Part shown: one piece after another, positions 33,021-43,659 of the stretch | Numbering within the stretch: position 1 is the first letter of the stretch | How the letters are laid out: each line of letters starts with the position of its first letter | Assembly (NCBI GenBank): GCA_039720395.1 | Contig: JBBPBK010000118.1 | Coordinates: 222,238 to 286,237 of the forward strand | DNA: 64,000 bases | Reading direction: 5' to 3' | DNA from: Liquidambar formosana | Lineage: Eukaryota; Streptophyta; Magnoliopsida; Saxifragales; Altingiaceae | Notes under the pieces: model-generated | The model's database searches: none | What the model was told of the DNA's origin: nothing | The model's input: the letters and a program-made list of their open reading frames with translations, nothing else | Translations under genes and position numbers: made by a program

Positions 33021-33990
33021 ATTGCTAGACTTAGGGCTAGTTTGGGAACTTAAAAAATTGGATCAGACTAGATATGGTATCTGGTTTTTAAATAAACCAA
33101 GTCACAATTGATTTTTTTAAAAAAATTTGTTTATGCCTTGTTTTAAGAACAAAACTAGACTAATTAGCTAAAAAATGAGATTTACAAAATAGTATAAAAT
33201 CAAAACTAGTCAGACCCACTCTCAATTGGTTAGATTTTTAGATTTACGGAACAACCCTTTATACTGCAAAGCGAACGTTAAAAGGCTTGGCAGGCCAACT
33301 AATAAGAATTCAGAGAAGCTCTTCGTGTGGATAACCCCGTACGTGGGCCATTTGATTAATCATATGATCAGTAGTAACAGTATCTGCACCTTTTGAAATT
33401 CAAAGCCAACAAGGACAGTCCAGCCACTTGATCATCAGAGAGGCCATGGCATCCTACACTATGCATGGTAATTGGCTGATTGCAATATGAGGGGGAAAAT
33501 TTGTAACTTTGGTAATAGTATCGAATATGTTGGGGGAAAAAAAAAATTATGGTCGTAGAGGAACACATCAAAGGCTTCACTGCTCAATCAACATGAGCAA
33601 TCCAATTAGTCTTAATATATATTAAAAATTTTATTATCATACCCCCAGTTCAACTTCTTCTTTCTCCTGTGACAAGCTGAATCCATTTTAAGTATAAACA
33701 TGGGAAATTCATGAACTTTGTGTGTCTAAGGATTAGTCATGCTAAATACCTAGAACCCTTGTTGGCAAAATAAATTAAACTACGTGGTACACATCCAACC
33801 ATTGAAAAATGGATGAAGAATGGATGCACCACCTAAAAGAATGGATGCGTGACGTGTTACACATCCAGCGTCATCTTGAGCATACAGTTAAAGGGTGCAA
33901 CTTGAGCAAACCCAAATCCCGTGTGTGTGTCCAAATTGGTACTTGAGTCTTGATTGTGAACTTGCCACCCACCTCATTATCTCTGGGGGA
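33021..33990. repeat. segmental duplicate (partner 35700-36560)
   Basis: CTAGACTTAGGG.TAGTTTGGGAAC, CTGCAAAGCGAAC, GAATTCAGAGAAGCTCTTC, ATAACCCCGTACGTGGG, GGACAGTCC.GCCACTTGATCAT and CTAGAACCCTTGTTGGCAA occur in the same order at 35710-36560. No gene is seen in either copy. Confidence 0.7.
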
Positions 33991-34339
33991 CCCATGCATG
34001 TGCTGAATTCCTAGCTAATCAATCACGATGTATCCTAGCTTCTCTGGTCTTATCTTTTCGCACTGTTTCGCTGCCTGGCAAGTGAGCGCAGTCCTATCAA
34101 TTCAATGATATGTAATATGAATTGATAATCCTTTTTTTTTTTTTTAAACGGAAAAAATATATATATCTAATCAAATTAGACCAAACCAGTGTGGACAAGT
34201 TTCAAATTCACCACCACTGAATCCTTCCTTTTAATGACACACTCGCATGCAGTGCCTTGAAGAGGAAGAAGGGAGTTGCATAGAGGCAAACTGATCGATC
34301 AGTTAGCCAGCCAGCTGAAGGAGAAAGGAGAAAGAAAAC
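33991..34339 (+). promoter_or_regulatory. upstream region of RALF pseudogene 4
   Basis: Carries the cluster's shared upstream blocks (CACTGTTTCGCTGCC..GCAAGTGAGCGCAGTC...TCAATTCAAT and GTGGACAAGTTTC..ATTCACCACCAC). The left part, from GACCCATGCATGTGCTGAATTCC to GGTCTTATC, is the direct-orientation counterpart of the inverted copies at 9955-10345. A good TATA box is lacking; only TTTTAAT lies at the expected spot. Confidence 0.5.
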
Positions 34340-34678
34340 ATGAAAAAAAGGAATGTAAATACCAGTTTTACTATGGTTCTCCTTGTGATGATGATACTCC
34401 TCATCGCACATTGCACAGCTAATACTTCACTGGCCAACATTGACACCCCCCGATGCAACGGCCCCATCCATGAATGCGACGACTTAGACTTGGAGTTCTT
34501 GGTGGATACCGAAATAAACAGAAGGCTACTTAATTCAGAGTTGTGGAACTGGACCAGTAACTCGCGGGACCTCAAACCGTAACCTCCGGGGTGTTGTGGG
34601 CGAGGTATGCCGTATGGTAGTTGCGTCCCCAAACTACGGAATGACTGTGCCAACCTATACCTACGTATTTTCCATTGA
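34340..34678 (+). pseudogene. RALF-like gene 4, interrupted by one nonsense codon
   Basis: The frame runs 113 codons from the ATG at 34340 to TGA at 34676-34678, broken only by TAA at 34580-34582 (codon 81). Before it: signal peptide (MVLLVMMILLIAHCTA), pro-region CNGPIHEC and EFLVDTEINRRLL, the only copy keeping the canonical RRLL protease site. After it, in the same frame: CCGRGMPYGSC, VPKLRNDC and NLYLRIFH, the mature domain. The final cysteine has been replaced (YLRIF where gene 3 has VYCRR). As it stands only a truncated precursor lacking the mature peptide could be made. Gene 1's 3' end (CVRRNPYDRSC) aligns with CANLYLRIFH, confirming the frame. Confidence 0.85.
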
Positions 34679-34818
34679 TGGTTACAGTCCCACTGCCAGT
34701 CTCCAAGTAGCAGAAACTTGTAGCATATACATCGTCCAATGATCCAAGGAAAATGGTCAATTCTTTCGTGTGTTATTTCAGAAATTATATATCGATCAAT
34801 TACATAACGCCCAGAACA
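34679..34818 (+). other. RALF gene 4 3' flank
   Basis: Homologous to the flank of gene 1 (2912-3020): GATGGTTACAGTCCCACTGC, then CAGTCTCCAAGTAGCAGAAA and CAATGATCCAAGGAAAATGG. In gene 5 (37559) the corresponding DNA is translated. Confidence 0.65.
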
Positions 34819-34893
34819 ATGATGGTGGTCCATGTTTTCCTCGATCGTAATCTAATTAGCATATGATGGTGGTCCATCTTTTCCTCGATCGTA
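34819..34893 (+). repeat. dispersed duplicate with GATGGTGGTCCAT motif
   Basis: Near-identical to 7729-7802. To its right lies the PPR-fragment block starting GGGTCTAATACGAGA, so this is a duplication junction. Confidence 0.7.
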
Positions 34894-35710
34894 AGGGGTC
34901 TAATACGAGATTTGGTGATGTATAATTCAATGATTTCTATGGTTTGCATGAAGAAGCCGTAGAATTATTTAGAGAGTCACTGTAAGACTTTGATTCTTAA
35001 TTGAGAGAGTCCACGTTTGGAAGGGCCTTGAAATGCATTTGGGTTTGGGAACGGCTATTGTAACCCCCCATTCTTATAACCCCATCCCTTTCTTTTTGGT
35101 TTTTAAGATTTCATAAAAAATATAAAAGGTTTTTGCAAAAACCGGTCACATGGTCCACTAGAAAACATCATTTTGAACAACTTTACAGAAGAAAGTTTTT
35201 CCAAAATCTATCGTTTAGGTAGATTTTTTAGCAATAAATGAAATAAAAGCTATAAATGACTAAAAAATATATTTAAACGATAGATTTAGGAAAACCTTTC
35301 TTCTACAAAGTTGTTCAAAATGATATTTTCTAGTGGACATAATGTCTGGTTTTCATAAAAACTTTTTATATTTTATATAAAACCTTAAAAATTTAAAAGA
35401 TGGGGGTGGGGTGATAAGAATGGGGGGTTGCAATAGCCGTTCCCTTTGGGTTTGCATGGTTCGGACCATTGTTGCATTAGAGCGCAAGCCAGTTCCTCGA
35501 AATGGGTTTGATCCAAGCCCGTGACTTACCGTAAATGGGCCTATTGGTAGGGCTTTGGAACCGAGAAAAACACATACTTACAGGCTTTAGTTCGTAAGCT
35601 GTGTTGCAAAGCCACCAAGGCACCAGTCTTCAATGTATTTCCTTGATCCGAGAAGGAATTTTTATAAAATGAAAAAGAAAATTGAAGGCAAGACTTGAAT
35701 CACGCACATT
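34894..35710 (+). pseudogene. PPR gene fragment, duplicate 4 (interrupted by MITE)
   Basis: Matches the right part of the fragments at 20670-21085 and 32620-33020. Removing the MITE at 35047-35444 together with one target copy restores CATTTGGGTTTGCATGG. It contains stops and is non-coding. Confidence 0.5.
35047..35444. mobile_element. MITE family B, Mutator-like, 398 bp
   Basis: Termini GGGAACGGCTATTGTAACCC and, reversed, GGGAACGGCTATTGCAACCC. A perfect 9-bp duplication TTTGGGTTT flanks it (35038-35046 and 35445-35453). Three paralogous PPR fragments lack it, which proves insertion. The whole element is one long imperfect palindrome (TTTTCTAGTGGAC... in both halves). A sister copy with its own perfect 9-bp duplication is at 59829-60235. 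Confidence 0.9.
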
Positions 35711-36359
35711 GCTAGACTTAGGGTTAGTTTGGGAACTTAAAAAACTGGATCAAATTGGATCTAGTATCTGGTTTTTAAATAAACCAAGTCACAATTAATT
35801 TGAAAAAAATTTTGTTTATGCCTTGTTTTAAAAACAAAACTAGACTAATCAGTTAAAACAAGAGATTTACAAAATAATATAAAATCAAAACTGGCCAAAC
35901 TTATCTCAACTAGTTAGATTTTTAAATTTACCAAACAACCCTTATACTGCAAAGCGAACATCAAAAGGCTTGGGCAGGCCAACTAATAAGAATTCAGAGA
36001 AGCTCTTCATGTGGATAACCCCGTACGTGGGTCATTTGATTAATCATATGATCAGTGGTAACAGTGTATGCACCTTTTGAAATTCAAAGCCAACAAGGAC
36101 AGTCCTGCCACTTGATCATTAGAGATGCCCTGGCATCCTACACTGAGCATGGTAATTGGCTGATTGCAATACGTGGTGGAAAATTTGTAACTTTGGTAAT
36201 AGTATCGAATATATTGGGGGTGGGGGGTGGGGGGAATTCATGATCGTAGAGGAACACACCGGCCAAAGGTTTCACCGCTGGATCAACCTCCCAATTAAGA
36301 ACAATCCAATTAGTCTTAATATATGTTAAAAAATTTATTATCATACCAACACTGCTTCA
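35711..36359. repeat. segmental duplicate (partner 33021-33640)
   Basis: Collinear with 33021-33640; see that entry. It includes a G-rich run near 36215-36235 (GGGGGTGGGGGGTGGGGGG). The open frames here are not conserved in the partner copy, so no gene is called. Confidence 0.65.
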
Positions 36360-37325
36360 ATGGATAAAGAAGGGGAATAAAATAAATTAAACCCCAAGGA
36401 GTACAACAATATTCCCTAGAATTCAAGAATTAAGCGGAAGGTATATATTCTCAGTTCAACTTCTTTCTCCTGTGACTAGCTAAATCCATTTTAATTATAA
36501 ACATGGGAAATTCATGATAACCTTGTGTGTCTAGGTATTAGTTAGGCTAAATACCTAGAACCCTTGTTGGCAAAATAAATTAAATTAAATTAAAATGATA
36601 ATGGTGATAAGAATAATAATAATAACAAATTAAGAGAAGGGAAACAAAAAGAAAAAGCAATATTTGACCCCCAAACAAAAAAAAAAAAAAAACCAATATG
36701 ACCCGCCTATTTAAAGTAAAAGGATGATAATGACATAAAAGTTAAAAACTAAAAAGAATGGAAGGATGACATCTTTTGTGCCCAAGATCTGTTCCTTCTG
36801 CAGAGAGGCAGGAACAATTAATTATCTTTTTTTCCTTTTTTTCTTTTTTCTTTTTCCTTGTTCCTTGCCTTCTTTTTTGATCCTGAAGGAACACTTTGCT
36901 CCTCTGCATTGCATGTTACTTGTTTCAGTGAATTAAAATTCTGAGTAATCAAATTAAACCAAGAGTCATCATATCCTGTTGTCACCCCAAAAGAAAAAAA
37001 ATGGTCTATTCTATCAAGTCTTTTTTTTAACCATAAATCTAGGAAAAGAATGATGTTGATTTTATTTATTTTCCACACATGATGTCATACTCATATCTAC
37101 CATTAATTTTGTGAAAAATTATGATAAAATTGGAGAGATGACATGAGTTCAAGTTTACTTGATATGATATCAATATATCTTGTGAACTATTCGTGTACCC
37201 TTTTTTATTATCCATTGTCTAAAATTAGGTTTGATTTACCGTCGTGTACTTGTTTGTGCAGACCATCACCAATTAAACAGCTCCCACATCCCTAAATATC
37301 ATGTCTGATTTGGCTTGGACAAAAT
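36360..37325. repeat. long direct repeat, copy 2 (partner 29379-30335)
   Basis: About 950 bp nearly collinear with 29379-30335, ending ATTTGGCTTGGACAAAAT. After this the two copies diverge: copy 1 leads to unrelated DNA, copy 2 leads directly to the upstream region of RALF-like gene 5. Confidence 0.75.
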
Positions 37326-37339
37326 ATTTCTTGATACAT

Positions 37340-37558
37340 ACTAGGCTCTTTATCTTTAGCCAATCCACTTTTGCCGAGTCTCAAGTTCATCTAGAATTAG
37401 GTCCCTCTAATCACTAATCACCACCACTACTCAATCCCTTTTTCCTCGACTATAAAACAAACCTCCTATCCTATGCCACCCTCACATGCGACGAGTGACA
37501 AGAGTCACGTAGACAGTTAAGAGGTAATATATTGAGTGGCAGAGAGAGAGAACAGGAC
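37340..37558 (+). promoter_or_regulatory. promoter of RALF-like gene 5
   Basis: The TATA box TATAAAA at 37451-37457 lies about 105 bp before the chosen ATG. The shared cluster motif is present in diverged form (CCAATCCACTTTTGCCGAGT, then CACCACCACTACTCAATCCC). The leader has GGCAGAGAGAGAGAACAGGAC before the start. Confidence 0.6.
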
Positions 37559-37921
37559 ATGAAACTCAGCATGAAGACAAGTTTTTCTGTAGCTTTCCTC
37601 CTTGTGATGACACTTCTCATCACACATTGCAAAGCTAAGACTTCACTGAAGAGCAATGACAGCCGCCAATGCAACGGCCTCCTCCATGAATGCGACTTAG
37701 AATTGGAGGTCGTGTTGGATATAAGGCTACTTGCAGGGGGATGTCCGTCGGTAACTGGGGGAACCGGCAGTCCTACAGCACGCCCGGGGGATTGTGGGCG
37801 AGGAATTGCGTATAAGAATTGCCTGCCCAAAAATAATCGCTGTCCCGATCCACACAACACTGCCAGTCTCCAAGTAGCACAAATTTGTGGGATATACAAA
37901 GGTTCAAAGTGCAGTTGGTGA
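37559..37921 (+). CDS. RALF-like peptide precursor, gene 5 (novel C-terminus)
   Basis: A 120-residue precursor from the ATG at 37559; an in-frame ATG nine codons earlier gives MSGREREQD, which has no counterpart in paralogs, so the second start is preferred. Signal peptide: FSVAFLLVMTLLITHCKA. Pro-region: CNGLLHECDLELEVVLDIRLLAG, shortened by several residues so the conserved TEIN is lost. Mature part: DCGRGIAYKNC, then LPKNNRCPDPHN, then TASLQVAQICGIYKGSKC. The last 20 or so residues correspond to 3' UTR DNA of genes 1 and 4 (ACTGCCAGTCTC..AAGTAGCA); a deletion that removed the old stop joined them to the frame. The outcome still has cysteines in a CxIYxxxxC arrangement. It may encode an altered RALF or be in early decay. 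Confidence 0.8.
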   Translation: MKLSMKTSFSVAFLLVMTLLITHCKAKTSLKSNDSRQCNGLLHECDLELEVVLDIRLLAGGCPSVTGGTGSPTARPGDCGRGIAYKNCLPKNNRCPDPHNTASLQVAQICGIYKGSKCSW

Positions 37922-39593
37922 AAACGCCGCTTTTCTGTTTCGTCTGATGCTAGTCGTTCTGTTGAATGTAAATATGTTATTTCCTTTTCATGTCCCTCTT
38001 TTTTTTTTTTTTTTTTTCTTTTTTTTTTGCCTTTTTTATTCTTCCTCGATCTTTATCCGTCTCTCATGTGATGGTTTCACTTGTGTGTGTTGATGATCAG
38101 TATGTATTACCGAAATTATATGAAGTGGGATTGTGCGAATGCTGTTTAATGAAAATGGCACTCCATTTGCAATAATATATATATATATATAGAATCCTTA
38201 ATTTTATTATGAGATGCACCTAATGCAATTTTGAATGAGTGTATTTCAAAACTCTTACATACAATTCTTATTTTGGCCCCTATTGGATTAAATACGATTC
38301 ATATGTTAGTCATGCATGCCAAAAATCAAATTGATCTAAGATTAAAAGCTGTTTCATTCGAAATATTCATAAATGAGTTATTGTAATTGATTAAAAAATG
38401 CACGTTTTGGATCGAATAGTAATCAATCTCGAATCAACTTGATTTTTGGCATGGAATATCTGCATGAGATGGATATCTAATCCAACGATTGCAGGTACGG
38501 AACCAGGATTTCTTTTTCAAGGGGACCAAGTTAAACATGAAAAAAAAAACTTTAAAATGAGTAATCAAACTGAAAACCTTTTGCAATCCAAGGTGGAAGT
38601 CCTAAAACCACTATCTATCCATTGATCTTGTCATTGGTCATCTTATTAAGTTTTAAGTATAATTTTTAGAAGTACAATGAAATTATATGTACTACAATAA
38701 AAATAAAAGTACTGAAATTTTTTACCAACAATGTATTAAATCAATCTAAAGGGAAAAATATTACCAAAAGGAAATTTCCCCTTTGTCTAACACTGATGCC
38801 CTGGTTCTCTACCGTAAGTAACTAGCAAATAAAAGTGGACCAGCAGGTTTTTGTGATGGAAAACAAGTTGTGAAGATTTTGGACATCTGGGAACACAATT
38901 GTTTCCACATGAGGGCACCAAGAGGATGTCTAAAATTACCACGTTAATTACCTAGCCAAGATGAAAATTGACCCAACTCCACTCCACATGAGGGGTTCTA
39001 CCACTCATTACAATCGAATTACCATTTCACCCCAGCTTCAAAATTTCAAATGATAAAAAAAATGGAAACAAAAACCTATATGAGAGCCAATAACACATGA
39101 TTGTGGGTATTTTAAGGTGCCAATCTAACTGAGATTCTAATCTACCCTACGACGCTTACGGCTCTCTTCCTTTGATTTTTAAAAAAAAAAAGGTGTGGGA
39201 ACAAAAGAGAAAAATAAAGAAAAAGCAATCTGACCAACTTCTACAAAGGAACAGAAGGACAACACTGACATAAAAGTTAAAGGATTATAGTGCTTCTGAA
39301 TGATAAATGCCTTCAATTTTATATTTTTCAAATGGACGAGACTCGGCCCAACATACTCACCTTTGGCCAAAATAAATAAATAAATGAATATTTGTTAATA
39401 ATGATGATGGGTTATGTTATAACAAGTGCATGCATCTGCTTATCAAAAAAAAAAAAAAGGTGCATGCATCTGAATACAAAAGGAAAAAGCAATATCACCC
39501 GCTAATTTAAAGGTGAAGGATGATAATGACATAAAAGTTGAAGAATGATTGAAGGATGAAGTCCTTCGGGGCAGGAACAATTACTTCTTTTTC

Positions 39594-39628
<35 letters not shown>

Positions 39629-39770
39629 TAAAAAAATAAAAAATAATAAAAAGATCCTCAAGGAATAATCACTTTGTTCCACTGCATTGCATGTTACTAG
39701 TTTGAACCGCCGAGCAATCTAATTATACCAAGAGTTATAAATAAATAAAGATTAGGTGGGTTCAAATCTA
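37922..39770. other. RALF gene 5 3' flank and duplicated DNA, no gene
   Basis: Includes a T-run (37998-38030), CTCATGTGATGGTTTCACTTG (the cluster 3' flank motif) and a (TA)n run at 38176-38190. Segments shared with 21810-22260 and 24540-25800 appear in the same order, without the 22262-24520 insertion. A second (TA)n lies at 39597-39626. No coding exon is recognised. Confidence 0.5.
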
Positions 39771-40109
39771 CTTATATGTCAAGAACCAATGCTATGTTTG
39801 GATAAGGAATTCTTAGATAGAATTTATTTTTGAAATGGAATTTGGTAAAATTTTTATGAAAAATTTCCTTATAAAAATTTTACAAATTCCATTTCAAAGA
39901 CAAATTTCACATAAAAATTTTATATCCAAATATAACGTAATAATAATAATAATGAAACGTCATATTTTAGACAAATTTATGGTAGAGAATTTGTTGGAAA
40001 GTCCTATATTTCCACACATGTCAGCCCCCAATATTTGGTTGGATAAGGTTTCATATGCTTGTTTGGGCTCTCCACTAACAACTCAAGTTTTTTTTTTTGA
40101 TATCTCCTT

Positions 40110-40345
40110 GAGAGCGGTTATTACAATTCCTTGACTTTATTTGCACACCCTATTAATTTTAATTTTTTAAGATTTTAAAAAAATATGAAAGGTTTTTATG
40201 AAAACTGATTAGGTTATCCAATATTAAAACCCATCATTTTGAATAACTTTGCAAAGAGAAAAATTGTTTAAAAATCTTTCATTTAAGTGGACTTTCTGAC
40301 CAAAAATAAAACTGAGACGGTAAATCATGACCAAAAAATCCACTA
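40110..40345. mobile_element. relic of MITE family B
   Basis: GAGCGGTTATTACAATTCC, then TAAGATTTTAAAAAAATATG, AGGTTTTTATGAAAACTGAT and CATCATTTTGAATAACTTTG follow the left half of the 35047-35444 element. The right half is lost. Boundaries approximate. Confidence 0.5.
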
Positions 40346-40504
40346 GTCAACTACCACATTCCAACAATTAAGAGTCAAACAAAATTGTTATGAGGGTTAC
40401 GATTGTAAGTAGAAGTGAACAAAACTGAACATCAACTGGTGAAATTTTATCGTCAAAAGTGAAGACACCGCCCATATGTACGGATTATAAGTGGAGGCCT
40501 AAGT

Positions 40505-40535
<31 letters not shown>

Positions 40536-41685
40536 CTAGCTTAACAACTAATGAAATCAGTACCAAATACACAAATTATTGTAAGGGTTTCTAGTATACC
40601 TCCTGCCGGTTGATTGAACTTGCCGGTTGATGGAAACCCTACCAAGTGTTACGAAACTGTTGCAAAAATCCTTGCAGCAATGGCTTGAAACCCTAATAGC
40701 TCAATCTTCTGCAAATCTGAAAACCCTAGAGGATTTGAACCAAAACAATCAAGTCAATAGGGTGATATGAGAAGTATTTGGGTGTTTTTTAATCCCATGA
40801 TTCTCACGTGCAGAACATGTGATGTCGTTTTGGGCAAGAATAGCTTTGTAGGATGACACCTAGGCTCCAGCGAAGGAAGCACATGAGCGCTCATGCTTGT
40901 TTCGCTAGAATCAAGGGCGTTCGTCTCTATTTGGACTGCATTGCAATCATAATGAAACTTCAGGCTAGGTACTTGATTGCAAAAAAAATTATTATTACAT
41001 AGATACCACATTAACTTTTTCTCCGTAAAGTATAAGGTAATAAATCATAATTAACCCATAAGTAAATAAAAATACTCAATACGATGTCATTTTGAGTCTA
41101 AAGATTTGTATCCATTGGATCAACTGTTTTGCCACATGTCAAGCTATGCTTTATAACATGGCGTCCTTGTCTTACTTCTCAGTCCACATCAACACCACAT
41201 AGGCGTTTATGTGATTTTCATATGCGCCATCCATTAATGAATAGACGAACATTAACTAATAAATTATATAGAAGCAACTTAGTGAACGCTCCGAATTGAT
41301 TTAAAAAGTAAAATTCAATATGGACTCAATAAAAACTTTAGGCAAAGTATGTGGTACATTGTATTTCAATACCCTTGGCTTGTTTATTAAACAAGCTTGA
41401 ACATAAAGCTTAAGCTTAAACTTGACTTGTTAAATAATTCCCTAAATTCGAATGAGCCCTAATCAAACTTTTTTGTGAGTTGTTCTCAAAATGCTTGATT
41501 CGTTTGCAGTCCTTTTACAACCCAGCTGGGAAGGGTGTATCGAGTCTAAAGGCAAGCACGAGGCCTCCCAGCTGAGACCCCATGCAAAGACCCTTTTAGA
41601 CCATTTTAAGCATTGTTCACACACTTCATCCCAATTTGAAAGATCTTCCCCAGCCATTAACATCAACACCCTCTCGTTCATCCAT
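40346..41685. other. no gene recognised
   Basis: Contains an A-run at 40508-40530 and AACCCTA-type motifs (40620-40735). Nothing else could be supported as coding or structured. Confidence 0.45.
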
Positions 41686-41689
41686 AGTT

Positions 41690-43655
41690 GCCACAATCAA
41701 AACCTCCACACCCTGTTAATTTCTTTCAGAAGAAAAATCCATAAATGCCCAAATCATCAAACTTGGGATATTCTTGCCACAAACCCAACTCTATAATCAT
41801 CTCCTGAATGTGTACGCTTTGAGTGTTTTGATTTTGTTTCTGCTCGGAAAGTGTTCAATAAAATGCCTGAAAGAATTTTTGTTTTTTATTCCACCTTAAT
41901 TTCTTGGTATTTGCAATCAAGTAAACCTCAGTTTGTGTTAAATCTTGGAACCCATTTGCATCAAGAGCCTATAATTGATTCAGCCTCGCAAGCCTTTGTG
42001 GGTTGGTAAGAGAAAGAGAGTGATTCGTCTGGTTTGTTTAACCAGTTTTGAGTTTTTTTCAAGTTTGATTTTGTTGTATTCGAATATGGAATGGGTTAAT
42101 GGCGATACGAATTCGTCGCCGGGTGATGGTTGAGAGTTGTGTTGTAAATATGTATGGTAAATTTCGTGATATGGAAAGTGCGTGCCAAGAATTTTTTTCC
42201 CAGAATGTTGAGTATGTTGATGTTGCTCTATAAATTCAATGATTGTTGGGTTTTCGAATTGTAATACATATCAAACAGCACTGGAATTTCTCGTTTAATT
42301 GAAGTTTGATGGTTTTATTCCTAACTAGGGTAAGTTTTCCACCGTCTTCAAGGCTTCTTGTGGCTTAAAATGTAGTAGTTTGGGGATAATAATCCATGGA
42401 CTTGTTGTGAAGTCTAACTTTTGCAGAGATTTAATTGTCGACACTGCTCTTACTGATATGTTCATGAAATGTGCATGTCCCAATGTGAGAATATCAGCTT
42501 GTTTGACCTAATTTTTTAAATGAAAAAAATGCAGTATTGCCCAATTCCATGATTTCTGGGTTAGGTCGATGGGGGAGATTTTGAAGGAGCAATTTGGATA
42601 GTAATTGATATGACCCGGAAACTCGTTGACCTGGATCATGATACATTTGTTGCCTTGATGAATTTGTCTATGGGACATGAATGTACTGTCGTGGTTTCGT
42701 GCAGGCTTTGATGATGAAAAATCCGCTATTAGATTCTTTGGTCAAAGATAGGGAAGGGTGGTTGACAAAGCCCCATGGCTTTTCAATAAGATGCATGAGT
42801 GTAATCTCATGGACTTCAATAAGATCGGGATTGTCAGAGTTAGGTTTGGACCGTGATGCGCTTGTGCTCTTTAAAGAGATGAAATCAGCAGGAGTGTCTC
42901 CCAATAGCTTCACCTTCTCTAGTATCTTAAAGGCTTGTGGAAGTTTATCTGATCAATAGAAAGGGCGATGCATCCGTGAGTGTAGTATGAAGCATGGGAT
43001 CATGGATGAGAGCATATACTTGACAGTTCCTTTTAGACATGTATCCCGGCTAGGTGTGAGCTTTGAAGGAGAGCTATAAAATGTTTGATGACATGCCCAA
43101 AAGTGATGTGGTCTCATGGAATACAATGATCACAGCATGTGCTCAAACATAGAGAAGGCCAAGTCAAGAGTATAAAAACTATCAGAGAGTGAAGGGGTTG
43201 AGCCAAATCAAGCAAGCGCACCTCTTTGTTATCTTCCTGCAGCCATTGCGGTTGAAAAGAACGGGTCCTGTATTTGAGTAAGCAACAAGTAGAATATGGT
43301 CCCCTCCATGAAACAATATGCATGTATGGTCGATATGTTTGGCAGGACTAGGATGCTAGATAAGGCAAAGAGCCTGATTGTAGGCATGCATTATGAGCCT
43401 GATGCATCAATATGGAAGAAATCTTTGGCTGATTGTAAGCTTAATTCATGGCAATCTTGGGCTCACAATTTGCAAGTGACTATACATTGGCTTCGGAAGG
43501 TAGTGATAAAACATCTCTAATCTCACTATCTGACATTTATTCGGAATTAGGAAAGTGGGATGATGCAGAGAGGGTTGGGAGGAGAATGAGAGAAGCAGGG
43601 AGAAAGGAAGTTAGAATCAGTTGGGTGCAGCAAAGTGACAGATTGTGAGCATTGC
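41690..43655 (+). pseudogene. PPR (PLS/E-class) pseudogene
   Basis: Remains of a pentatricopeptide repeat gene, a family that binds organellar RNA for editing or processing. Pieces in order: AQIIKLG and QTQLYNHLLNVYA (41740-41815), SARKVFNKMPERI and STLISWY in another frame (41835-41920), HGLVVKSNFCRDLIVDTAL then TDMFMKC (42400-42475), VISWTSIRSGLSE, ALVLFKEMKSAGVSPNSFTF then SSILKACG (42795-42950), KMFDDMPKSDVVSWNTMITA (43080-43140), then the E region with YACMVDMFGRTRMLDKA, EPDASIWKKSL (43320-43430) and LSDIYSELGKWDDAERV then RRMREAG (43520-43600). Several stops and frameshifts separate them and most repeats are missing. It is the fullest relative of the four PPR fragments in the RALF duplications. 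Confidence 0.8.
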
Positions 43656-43659
43656 TAGC

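Noticed and set aside
36215..36235. G-quadruplex-like G run
   Set aside because: Present in only one of two duplicated copies and not near a gene; probably slippage.
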